From: Arachis hypogaea
Lineage: Eukaryota; Streptophyta; Magnoliopsida; Fabales; Fabaceae
Direction: 5' to 3'
DNA length: 64,000 nt
Assembly: GCF_003086295.3 (NCBI RefSeq)
Contig: NC_092051.1
Coordinates: 75,021,772 to 75,085,771, forward strand
Positions 34,831 through 44,572 of the stretch are shown in pieces. The notes under the pieces are model-generated. The model was not told the DNA's origin, did no database searches, and saw only the letters and a program-made list of their open reading frames with translations. Positions within the stretch are counted from its first letter, which is position 1; every line of letters starts with the position of its first letter. The position numbers and the translations under genes are program-made.

Positions 34831-35898
34831 TAGACAAATAAAATAGAAGACTAATAGGTTGAGAAGCAATAATATCTGAGTTTTTGATTGAAGCTCAGAT
34901 TCTAATTAGATGAGCGGGACTAGTAGCTTTTTGCTTCTGAACAGTTTTGGCATCTCACTTTATCCACTGAAGCTTAGAGTGATTGGCATCTATAGGAACT
35001 TAGAATTTAGATAGTGTTATTGATTTTCTTAGTTCAGTGTGATGATTCTTGAACACAGCTTCTTTATGAGTCTTGGCCGTGGCCCTAAGCACTTTGTTTT
35101 CCAGTATTACCACCGGATACATAAATGCCACAGACACATAATTGGGTGAACCTTTTTCAGATTGTGACTCAGCTTTGCTAAAGTCCCCAATTAGAGGTGT
35201 CCAGAGTTCTTAAGCACACTCTTCTTTTAGCTTTTGGATCTTGACTTTAACCGCTCAGTCTCAAGTTTTCACTTGACACCTTCACGCCACAAGCACATGG
35301 TTAGGGACAGCTTGGTTTAGCCGCTTAGACCAGGATTTTATTCCTTTAGGCCCTCCTATCCACTGATGCTCAAAGCCTTGGGATCCCTTTTATTTGCCCT
35401 TGCCTTTTGGTTTTAAGGGTTATTGGCTTTTTCTGCTTGCTTTTTCTTTTTCTTTCTCTCTTTTTTTTTCTGCAAGCTTTGTTCTTTGCTGCTTTTTCTT
35501 GCTTGAAGAATCATTTTTATGATTTTTCAGATTTATCAATAACATGTCTCATGTTCATCATTCTTTCAAGAGCCAACATATTTAACAGTCTTAAACAACA
35601 AATTCAAAAGACATATGCACTGTTCAAGCATTCATTCAGAAGACAGAAAGCATTGCCACCACATTTAACTAATTAGAATTTCTCTTATTAAAACTCAAAA
35701 TTTTATTGCCTCTTATTCAAAAGATCTCCTACTTTATTCATGTTTGCTGATGATGAGAAAAATAAACTATAGCTTAATTGGAGATAAAATCAAAATAGAT
35801 ACTAATTACTACTATATGACTTCTAAGATAAACTTCTATAAGGACACTGTCACAGAGTTAAGGCAGAAATTGGAAATGAAATTGGAAATTAACAACCT
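34831..35898 (-). other. Element B 3' UTR
   Basis: No gene is supported. T/A-rich sequence; ORFs at 35407 and 35744 on the plus strand have low-complexity content. Paragraph-like blocks resemble the 3' UTR of G. Confidence 0.5.
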
Positions 35899-37023
35899 TT
35901 ATTCTGGGGGAACGGGGGTTCCTCTGATCCTTGGGGTACTTGGTCCTACAAGAGAAGGCTTTTGGCGCTTTAATTCCCTTAAGTCACGCCCCTGCTCCTC
36001 TTGTTCTTTAAACATATAGGTCAGCATTTGACTGTGTTCCTTCTGTTCTTTTATTATTTGCTCCATAGCTTCCCGTATCTTGGTAACGGACGTCTCAAGA
36101 TACTCCCAGTATTCAAATTGAGGGATCTCTGGGAGGAATTCCTGTGCTCTCTTCTTGATGGGATCCTCCTGTGCTTGTTGTTTTTCCATTGATGCTTTGG
36201 TGATTGGCTTTTCAATTAGGATATACTCAGTTATTCCCATCCTTACTCCAGCGTCCTTGCAGAGCAGAGAAATCACGCTTGGATAAGCCAACCTGGCCTC
36301 TTTAGAATTTTTGTTAGCAATTTTGTAGAGTTCAGTTGAAATCAGCTGATGAACCTCCACTTCCTTCCCCATCATGATGCAATGGATCATCACTGCTCTT
36401 TTAACTGTGACTTCAGAACGGTTGCTAGTGGGCAACAGAGAACGCCCAATGAAGTCCAGCCATCCTCTGGCGACTGGTTTGAGATCCTCTCTCTTGAGTT
36501 GATTTGGGACACCCTTTGTGTTAGTGGTCCACCTGGCTCCAGGGATACATATGTCCTCTAGAATCTTATCCATGTCAATGTCTGCTCTCATCATCCTCCT
36601 GTTGAAGGAGTCTGGATCATCCTTTAGCTGAGGTAGCTTTAAGATCTCCCTGATCTTGTCAGGGGTGGTATGAACAATCTTTCCTCTGACCATGGTCCGA
36701 AATTCATAGAATGCAGTTCCAGATAGTTTTTGCTTGTCAGTTTGCCACATATTAGCATAGTACTCCTGGACCATGTTCCTTCCCACTTTCGTTTCAGGAT
36801 TAGCTAGGACTTCCCAGTTCCTGATTCGAATTTGCTCCTGGATCTCCGGATATTCATCTTCTTTCAGATCGAATCTAACTTCCGGGATCACTGATCTCAG
36901 ACCCATTACTTTAAGATAATGGTCTGAATGTTCTTTAGATAAGAACTTCCCTTGATTCCAAAGTGGTTTTGGAACGCTCTCTTTCTTGCCTCTTGGAGTG
37001 GGTTGTTTTCCTTTAGGAGCCAT
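35899..37023 (-). CDS. Intact env-position ORF of B (375 aa), plant transposon-protein family
   Basis: The start at 37023 (MAPKGKQPTPRGKKE) is preferred over an upstream ATG at 37155 because D, E1 and E3 open with similar short lysine-rich N-termini. The core includes VGRNMVQEYYANMW, FRTMVRGKIVHTTPDKIREIL and ARGWLDFIGRSLLP; then an Ile/Leu-rich helical part and a long charged helix (about residues 300-355, EQIIKEQKEHSQML), probably coiled coil. I place it in the family I know as a putative plant transposon protein (PF20167); this is recollection. I see no membrane segment, so it is not a typical retroviral Env. It has no stop or frameshift although gag-pol of the same element has several breaks. 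The upstream 44 codons (leucine-rich) could be a true extension. Confidence 0.75.
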   Translation of the reverse strand: MAPKGKQPTPRGKKESVPKPLWNQGKFLSKEHSDHYLKVMGLRSVIPEVRFDLKEDEYPEIQEQIRIRNWEVLANPETKVGRNMVQEYYANMWQTDKQKLSGTAFYEFRTMVRGKIVHTTPDKIREILKLPQLKDDPDSFNRRMMRADIDMDKILEDICIPGARWTTNTKGVPNQLKREDLKPVARGWLDFIGRSLLPTSNRSEVTVKRAVMIHCIMMGKEVEVHQLISTELYKIANKNSKEARLAYPSVISLLCKDAGVRMGITEYILIEKPITKASMEKQQAQEDPIKKRAQEFLPEIPQFEYWEYLETSVTKIREAMEQIIKEQKEHSQMLTYMFKEQEEQGRDLRELKRQKPSLVGPSTPRIRGTPVPPE

Positions 37024-37062
37024 GATCTTAGTGATCTCGGATAAACACACCAAACTTAGAGG

Positions 37063-37082
37063 TTTGCTTGTCCTCAAGCAAA
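37063..37082 (-). other. Second AGGA-loop hairpin of B, upstream of the env-position ORF
   Basis: In element sense TTTGCTTG-AGGA-CAAGCAAA is followed by CCTCTAAGTTTGGTGTG, a near copy of the PPT module at 34793-34830, about 40 bases before the ATG. The outer stem pair differs from the first copy (T-A instead of G-C) but still pairs. Confidence 0.6.
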
Positions 37083-37550
37083 AGAAAAGAAAGGAGAGGG
37101 ATAGAAGGAGAGCTAGGTGCAATTGTTGATGAAGGAGGAGGGAGGCCGAACCCAAATTTAAAGGGATGGGGGGTGGGTTTTCGAAAAATTGGAAAAGATA
37201 AGATAAGAAGATTGAGTTGAAAAAGATAAGATAGAAGATATAGTTTAATTTTGAAGAGATATGATAGATTTTTGAAAAAGATAAATCTGAATTTTGAAAA
37301 AGATAATATGGAGATTTGAAAAAGATATGGATTAGTTGAAAAGATTTTAGAGTGAAAAAGATAGATTTGTTTTCAGAAAAGATTTGAAAAGAGTTGGATT
37401 GAATTTGGAAGGATGGATTTTTAGAAATTAAGGATTATAGAAATCAGGGTTCTTGACATGTTCATGTAAAAATCATGCATTGAAGCATAAAATTTGAAAT
37501 TAAAATGGAAATACGTGTGGAAAAAATGAATTTGGCTCCTCCCTGCCTTC

Positions 37551-37757
37551 CTGGCATTTGAACGCCCAAACACTGCATGTTTTGGGCGTTCAGCGCCCAA
37601 TTGCTGCTCTCCTGGGCGTTCAACGCCCAGCTGCTACCATTACTGGCGTTCAACACCCAGTGGGTGCCCCTTTCTGGCGTTGAACGCCCAGCTGCTACCA
37701 TCACTGGCGTTCAGCGCCCAGTGGATGCCCATTTTGGGCGTTGAACGCCCAAAATGC
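37551..37757 (-). repeat. GGCGTTGAACGCC palindrome array (B leader)
   Basis: Seven copies with a spacing of about 28-35 bases and spacers such as CAGCTGCTACCAT. The same palindrome occurs in B's LTRs and gag-protease region. Confidence 0.85.
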
Positions 37758-37918
37758 ACTTTTACTAGTGTTTTCTTGCCAGTGAGATCTTTTTCTCTGT
37801 TTTGTGTGCCGAGGTCTTCTGTAAATGATTATTTACCTTGTTATCAATGAACTCTATATAAACAAATAAAAATAAAAATAGAAATAGGGCAAAATGCTTA
37901 GAGGATTGTTGCCCCATG

Positions 37919-37936
37919 GCTGGGTTGCCTCCCAGC
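37919..37936 (-). other. Post-pol hairpin (B)
   Basis: GCTGGG-AGGCAA-CCCAGC in element sense, about 40 bases after the pol stop at 37978. The stem differs from E1 and D (GGTGGG/CCCACC) by paired changes. Confidence 0.65.
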
Positions 37937-37977
37937 AAGCGCTTCTTTATTGTCTTTAGCTGGACCTTGTTGAGCTT

Positions 37978-39551
37978 TTAATCTAGCTTCAGCCTTGAGC
38001 ATTCTTGCTCAATGTTGCCTTCAAGATAATGCTTGATTCTCTGTCCATTGACAATGCACTTCTTATCAGAATCAATATCTTGAAGCTCCACATAACCATA
38101 TGGTGACACACTTGTAATCACGTATGATCCCCTCCACCGGGATTTCAGTTTCCCGGGGAATAGCCTGAGTCTAGAGTTAAATAACAGGACCTTTTGTCCT
38201 GGTTCAAAGATTCTAGATGACAGCTTTCTGTCATGCCATTTTTTTTATTTTTCTTTATAAAGCTTGGCATTTTCGAAAGCTGTGAATCTGAATTCCTCCA
38301 GCTCATTTAGCTGGAGCAATCGTTTTTCTCCTGCTAATTTGGCATCAAAGTTTAGGAATCTGGTTGCCCAGTAGGCCTTATGTTCCAGTTCCACGGGCAG
38401 GTGACATGCCTTACCATACACGAGTTGGTATGGAGATGTCCCTATGGGGTCTTGAATGCTGTCCTGTAAGCCCACAGAGCATCATCCAGGCTCCGTGCCC
38501 AATCCTTTCTACGGGTATTTACTGTCTGTTCCAGGATTCTCTTTAATTCTCTGTTTGAGACTTCAGCTTGCCCATTGGTTTGTGGATGATATGGAGTGGC
38601 CACCTTGTGGCGAATTCCATACCAAACCATGGCAGAATAAAGCTGTTTATTGCAGAAGTGAGTGCCCCCATCACTGATTAGTACTCTAGGGACACCAAAC
38701 CTGCTAAAGATATGTTTCTGGAGGAACTTCAGCACTGTTTTAGCATCATTGGTGGGTGTGGCAATAGCCTCAACCCATTTTGATACATAGTCAACTGCCA
38801 CCAGAATATAAGTGTTTGAGTATGATGGTGGGAAAGGTCCCATGAAGTCAATTCCCCATACGTCAAACAACTCAATTTCCAAGATTCCTTGTTGAGGCAT
38901 GGCGTAACTATGAGGCAGATTACCAGCTCTTTGGCAACTGTCACAATTACGTACAAACTCTCGGGAATCTTTATAGAGTGTGGGCCAATAGAAGCCACAT
39001 TGGAGGACCTTGGTGGCTGTTCGCTCACCTCTGAAATGGCCTCCATATTGAGATCCGTGGCAATGCCACAGGATCCTCTGTGCTTCTTCTCTAGGCACAC
39101 ACCTACGGATAATTCTGTCTGCACATCTCTTAAAGAGATAAGGTTCATCCCACAAGTAGTACTTTGCATCAGTAATTAATTTCTTCTTTTGTATCCTGTT
39201 GTACTCCTTGGGTATGAACCTTGCAACTTTATAGTTTGCAATATCGGCAAACCATGGTGCTTCCTGAATGGCGAATAAATGCTCATCAGGAAACGTCTCA
39301 GAGATCTCAAGAGAAGGGAGGGACGTCCCTTCCACTGGCTCTATCCGGGACAGATGATCAGCTACTTGGTTCTCTGTCCCTTTTCTGTCTCTTATTTCTA
39401 TATCAAACTCTTGCAGAAGCAATACCCATCTGATGAGCCTGGGTTTTGAATCCTGCTTTGTGAGTAGATATTTAAGAGCAGCATGGTCAGTATACACAAT
39501 CACTTTTGATCCTACTAAGTATGATCTGAACTTGTCAATGGCGTAAACCAC
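37978..39551 (-). pseudogene. B pol: RNase H end and integrase, two breaks
   Basis: RNase H ([14 protein letters not shown]), its end VADHLSRIE, then integrase: [11 protein letters not shown] and CDSCQR zinc finger, [10 protein letters not shown] and SDGGTHF catalytic segments and the [16 protein letters not shown] segment with the catalytic glutamate. A one-base loss near 38450 shifts the frame after AFKTP; the remainder reads on from 38475. A TAA at 38245 interrupts after LYKEK, and the same frame then runs open to the TAA at 37978. Integrase would insert the cDNA into the genome, but this copy cannot make it whole. RNase H is cut off from RT by a short deletion near 39555. Confidence 0.85.
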
Positions 39552-40430
39552 TGCAAGTAGTTCTTTTTCTGGGCATCATTTAGAACGCGACTGGCATAAT
39601 AAATGACATGCAGAAGCTTGTCATGCCTCTGTCCCAATACTGCACCAATGGCATGATCACTGGCATCACACATTAGCTCAAATGGTAATGTCCAGTCTGG
39701 TGCAGAAATGACTGGTGCCGTGACCAGCTTAGCTTTCAGCGTTTCAAACGCCTGCAGGCACTCTGTGTCAAACACAAATGGCGTGTCAGCAGCTAGCAGA
39801 TTGCTTAGAGGTTTTGCGATTTTTGAAAAATCCTTTATAAACCTTCTATAGAATCCTGCATGCCCCAGAAAGCTTCTGATTGCCTTAACATTGGCAGGTG
39901 GTGGTAATTTTTCAATTACCTCTATTTTTGCTTGATCCACCACTATTCCCTTGTTTGAGATCTTATGCCCAAGAACAATTCCTTCAGTCACCATGAAGTG
40001 ACACTTTTCCCAGTTTAAAACTAGGTTGGTCTCTTGGCATCTTTTCAGAACAAGTTTCAGGTGATCAAGACAGGAGCTAAATGAGTCTCCATATACTGAG
40101 AAGTCATCCATGAAGACTTCCAGAAATTTTTCCACCATGTCAGAGAAAATAGAGAGCATGCATCTCTGGAAGGTTGCAGGCGCATTACATAGCCCAAATG
40201 GCATCCTTCTATAAGCAAACACTCCGGATGGACATGTGAATGCTGTTTTCTCTTGGTCCTGGGGATCTACTGCAATCTGGTTATAGCCTGAGTAGCCATC
40301 CAAAAAGCAGTAATAATCATGACCTGCTAGTCTTTCTAGCATCTGGTCTATGAATGGTAAAGGAAAATGATCCTTTCTGGTGGCTGTATTGAGCCTTCTG
40401 CTAGTTCTTTTTCATTATGAATTACTGTCA
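39515..40430 (-). pseudogene. B pol: reverse transcriptase core
   Basis: RT copies element RNA into DNA. Visible are YCFLDGYSGYNQI (catalytic D), MPFGLCNAPATFQRCM and EVFMDDFSVYG (catalytic DD), then the connection with the RNase H start (MCDASDHAIGAVLG). The 5' side lacks the stretch before RRLNTATRK, a deletion of some 50 bases with a frame change. The 3' end runs out of frame after LNDAQKKNY, where about 20 bases between two CAGAAAAA-type repeats seem lost. Confidence 0.85.
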
Positions 40431-40463
40431 TGACTCCCTTTTTTGGGACGACTTGAACAGGGC

Positions 40464-41871
40464 TCACCCAGGGCTATCAGAAATAGGATAAATAATCCCA
40501 GCCTCCAGTAATTTGGTGACCTCTTTCTGCACCACTTCTTTCATGGCTGGATTTAGCCGCCTCTGTGGTTGCACCACTGGTTTGGCATTATCTTCCAATA
40601 AGATTTTGTGCATGCATCTAGCTGGGCTTATGCCCTTAAGGTCACCTATGGACCACCCAAGAGTTGTCTTGTGTGTCCTTAGCACTTGAATAAGTGCCTC
40701 CTCTTCCTGTGAATTTAAAGCAGAGCTTATGATCACTGGAAAAGTGTCACCTTCTCCCAGAAATGCATATTTCAAGGATGGTGGTAATGGCTTGAGCTCG
40801 GGTTTAGGAGGTTTTTCCTCTTTCAGAAGAAAGTTCAGAGACTCTTTCATGTCCCCTGAATCCTCCAAATTAGGCTGAACATCTTTAAAGATATCTTCCA
40901 ACTCTGATTCGAGACTCTCAGCCATGTTGATCTCTTCTACCAAAGAGTCAATAAGATCAACTTTCATGCAGTCTGTTGATGTGTCTGGATGCTGCATGGC
41001 TTTGACAGCGTTCAACTTGAACTCATCATCGTTGACTCTCAGGGTTATTTCCCCCTGTTGGACGTCAATGAGGGATCGTCCAGTTGCTAGGAAGGGTCTT
41101 CCTAGAATGAGAGTAGCACTCTTGTGCTCCTCCATTTCCAGCACAACAAAGTCAGTGGGAAAGGCGAATGGCCCAACTCTGACAATCATGTCCTCAATCA
41201 CGCCTGATGGGTATTTAGTGGAACCATCAGCAAGTTGGAGACATATCCGGGTTGGTTTAACTTCATCAGTTAAGCCAAGCTTCCTGATAGTGGATGCAGG
41301 TATTAAGCTGATGCTTGCCCCAAGATCGCATAAAGCTGTCTTGGTGCAATTATCTTCTAATATGCATGGTATCAGAAAGCTCCCAGGGTCTTTAAGCTTT
41401 TCAGGAAAGCTCTTCAGAATGACTGCACTGCATTCTTCAGTGAGGAGAACTCTTTCTGTTTCTCTCCAATCCTTTTTATGACTCAAGATCTCTTTCATGA
41501 ACTTGGTATAAGAAGGTATTTGCTCAAGTGCTTCTGCAAATGGAATCTTTATTTCAAGAGTCCTGAGATAATCTGCAAAGCGAGCAAATTGCTTATCCTG
41601 CTCCTCCTTCCGGAGTTTTTGAGGATAAGGTATCTTGGCTTTATATTCTTCAACCTTAGTTGCTGCAGGTTTATTGCCTACAGAAGTGGTTGAAGAAGCC
41701 TTTTTAGAGGGGTTGTTATCAGCATTTGTGTGTGTCTGATCCCTCACTGGCACTTGAGTGCCAGAGTTAGAAGATGGAGTGAAGCTGGACGCCAGCTCCT
41801 TGTCTGCTTCTGGCGTCTGAACGCCAGAACTGTGCCCATTTTGGGCGTTCAGCGCCAGATCATGCCTATTT
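40464..41871 (-). pseudogene. B protease and N-terminal RT
   Basis: In element sense this continues the gag frame from 48258, interrupted by element C and one TSD. A hydrophilic linker with ALNAQ palindrome-encoded repeats comes first. Next is a conserved YLRTLEIKIPFAEALEQIP segment, then a retropepsin with ALCDLGASISLIP (D-L-G in place of D-T/S-G) and LILGRPFLATG, then the N-terminal RT region (EAGIIYPISDSP). The frame ends at 40464 by loss of one base just before the expected WVSPVQ. The codons from 41872 to 41981 belong to element C. Confidence 0.85.
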
Positions 41872-42297
41872 TGTAAATCATGTTGCTTGTATGCGAAGTT
41901 TGTATTCGTAGGTTTTGATGAATGACAAACCAACAAAAGACATGAAAGACAAACCAACAAACAACTTGAATGAACAAGCATGTTGAAAGATCAACCAACA
42001 TTCAACGTTGAGGAATGAAGAGTTGAAAGCAACACAACAACAACAAGAAACTCAAGTCCACAACATTTGAAGACAAGTATAGTGTCTTAGGACTTAGCTA
42101 ACTTCTTGTTAAGAACCAATTGCTAAATCTCTCAACACACACTCACAAAATGTTTTGATGCACATCTTGCAATTCGATGCTAGCCAAATGGTTTAAAAAC
42201 TTGTTTCCAAAGGTACAAAAGCATAGGAATTGACTCCAACAAGTTTGAGATCAATCCTAAGCATTTTGAAGTGATTTTAAGCCATTCTTTAAGGTTT

Positions 42298-42450
42298 GCA
42301 TCGATGCACACTCATCTTGCATCGATGCAAAACATGCAACGACTTGTTGCATCGATGCAAAGATGTTTGCATCGATGCAAACTAGCTGAAAATTCAAATT
42401 TCAGCTTCAAAGACACATTTGCATCGATGCAAAGTGTTATGCATCGATGC
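42298..42450 (+). repeat. Six GCATCGATGC palindromes upstream of the C TATA box
   Basis: Perfect copies at 42298, 42319, 42349, 42369, 42421 and 42441, mostly within TTGCATCGATGCAA. The 3' LTR has three (47251, 47303, 47323), a difference of 71 bases. Confidence 0.95.
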
Positions 42451-42538
42451 AAATGATTCAAAAACATAAAAAACGGCTAGTTTTATCAAAACGGCTTCAT
42501 CCCATTAACTCCCAAACGTTTCTAAGGTTTGGGGAGTC

Positions 42539-42546
42539 TATAAATA
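42539..42546 (+). promoter_or_regulatory. TATA box of the C 5' LTR
   Basis: TATAAATA in GGGGAGTCTATAAATAGATGG, about 90 bases after the last palindrome; identical in the 3' LTR. Confidence 0.7.
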
Positions 42547-43408
42547 GATGGATTGAAGCCTTATTTCACACACGTGAGTATTTGCAAACTATCTTGTTCA
42601 TATTCTTTCATTCTACACATTTTTAAGGTGTTATAATACACAATTTGAGAGAGCAATATCAATTGGTTCAATAGTGCTAAACTTGTAATCATACACTCTT
42701 CTAGAGAGTACTCATTTCGTCTCAACAATTCTTTGAGAATTGTTTTCTTGTACACTTTGTAAATTGGAGTGTGATCTCCAAGGTTGAGTCAAGAGTTATA
42801 AACACTATAGTCGGTGAGGATACCAAAGAAGTATACTAAGTACTCAAGGCAAATCTTAGAGAAGGTATCTCTAAGTGGAGTAGGTTAGTATACGAGTGGT
42901 GATCATATACCGTGAGGTGTTAGAAACTAAGGACTCGGATTGTAAAAGGTTTTGCGCGAGCACCTTGAAGCTTGGCAATAGTGGAACTTCTCAATAGCGA
43001 TTGAGAAAGAAAGTGGACGTAGGACAAGGATTGTGCCGAACCACTCTAAATAGCGTTTGCATCTCTCCAAACTCATCTCTTTAATATTATTGTCTTTTAC
43101 CTTTGAGCAAATAAATTGTGATCGAAAAGTAGCTTCGTAAGTACTTAAGGAATAGCTTAAGTCCGATTGGTGAAAAGCTTGATCAATTTATTTGAGTTGG
43201 TGTCTATTGGAAAGTAAAAGCTCCTTATAAATGCTTAGCAATTGAGTTAAGCTCTTGGAAAAATACTAGTACAATAACACTTTTGTATATTGTCTTTAAC
43301 TTTCGCAAAAAGATTCATTGTTGTTGCTATACTCAATTCACCCCCCCTCTTGAGTAATTGTGCAGAGCTTAACCCTTTGAAAGACTTAACCGTTTAAGGG
43401 AAAAGATC

Positions 43409-44572
43409 ATGGCAAGCACAAGCTTTAACAACAACAACACTAGTGAAGGTAACTCAACCGCTAGACCTCCTCTTTTTAGCGGAACAAATTACTCTTATTA
43501 GAAAAATAAGATGAGAATTTGGATCCGTTCTCAAGATGTGAGAATTTGGAAAGTGATTGAGAATGGAAATCACTTTCCAACAAAGACAACAAGCGCTAAA
43601 GAAGGAGAAGTCTCCGTCTTAAAGCAAGTACCGAAAGGAGAAAATGAATATAGTGACGATGATTGGAAGAAAGTGGCAATGAATGATAAAGCCATCAACT
43701 TCATTCATTGTGCACTTAACGAGCATGATTATATGAAGATCTCTACATGTGAAACCGCTAAAGAGATTTGGGATAAACTCCAAATCACTTACGAGGATGA
43801 AACCGACTCCGATGACGACGAGGTTGCAAATCTTTGCTTAATGGCAAGCGAACAAAAGGTTAGTAATGACAACTCCACTTCTTTTAATTTACAAGATGAA
43901 TATGATGCCTTACTTGAGGTGTACACAAAACTTACCCAAGATTATTCTCTCCTAAAGAAAAAGAATATGGATCTTTTAAAACAAAATGAGATGTTGAAAA
44001 ATGAGAATATCAATCTTGGAAAAGATAAGTGTAGCACAAGTAGTGATCCATACAAATCTTGTAAAATGCATGAAAATGAAATTACAAATCTTAAGAACAC
44101 TTTAGCTAAGTTCAATGAATCTTCAAAGAACTTAGATAAAATGTTGAAAAACCAAAAGCATGTTCATAATAAGGAAGGTTTAGGTTTTGAAAAAGGAAAA
44201 TTTAAAAATGCTAAAACTCCTATTAGGCAACCGCAAGCCCAAAAGGCAAGCATGCCTAAAAGGAATGAAGCCTTTAAACATCCTCCTCAACATGCTTCAT
44301 TTAGAAATTATAATCACAATGCATATAGATCAAAAGATGTTGCATTTAGGAAACAACCTAGGCAACCATTTAGAAACATGCATAGGATGCATAATCCAAA
44401 TGTCATATGTCATTATTGTAATAAAGTAGGTCATATAGCACCCATATGCTTTACTAGAATTAAACATATAAACTTTCGTAGTCAAGATACGAGATGGGCA
44501 CCTTATGGGCATTATGCTCATACTAACCATCAAGGACCTAAATTCACTTGGGTACCTAAATCCCAATTTTAA
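43409..44572 (+). pseudogene. C gag, nonsense codon and internal deletion
   Basis: The start at 43409 (MASTSFNNNN) is in frame with the long open part; a TAG at 43499 (expected TGG) stops it at codon 31. The N-terminal IWKVIENGNHFP segment is typical of copia gag. After IWDKLQITYE the frame jumps directly to acidic DETDSDDDEVANLCLMA, so most of the capsid-like UBN2 region seems deleted in frame. A coiled-coil-like K/N/E-rich stretch follows, and a single CCHC zinc knuckle (CHYCNKVGHIAPIC). The gag frame ends with TAA at 44570. Confidence 0.8.

Larger units (their letters stand above)
37083..37977 (-). other. Post-pol leader of B with palindrome array
   Basis: Purine-rich leader at 37170-37440, a run of seven GGCGTT(G/C)A(A/G)CGCC palindromes at 37551-37757 and the post-pol hairpin. 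An 80-aa minus-strand ORF at 37462-37704 reads through the palindromes and is not credible as a gene. Confidence 0.55.
41872..43363 (+). mobile_element. C 5' LTR with damaged 3' edge
   Basis: Matches the 3' LTR to TAATTGT(G/A)C. The last ~11 LTR bases and the start of the expected TGGTATCAGAGC primer site are missing, leaving TTGTGCAGAGC. Confidence 0.9.

Noticed and set aside
37024..37155. Leucine-rich N-terminal extension of B's env-position ORF as a signal peptide
   Set aside because: Homologous ORFs here start at the lysine-rich MA(T/P)-K segment, and the extension overlaps the AGGA hairpin; not excluded, but less likely.
41872..41981. N-terminal 37 codons of the 505-codon B ORF
   Set aside because: They belong to the antisense of the C LTR; the B frame comes from 48258 on the other side of C.
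42561..42755. 64-aa ORF found identically at 42561 and 47443
   Set aside because: The two copies are the two LTRs of C; identity reflects LTR duplication, and the ORF is antisense to the LTR transcript.
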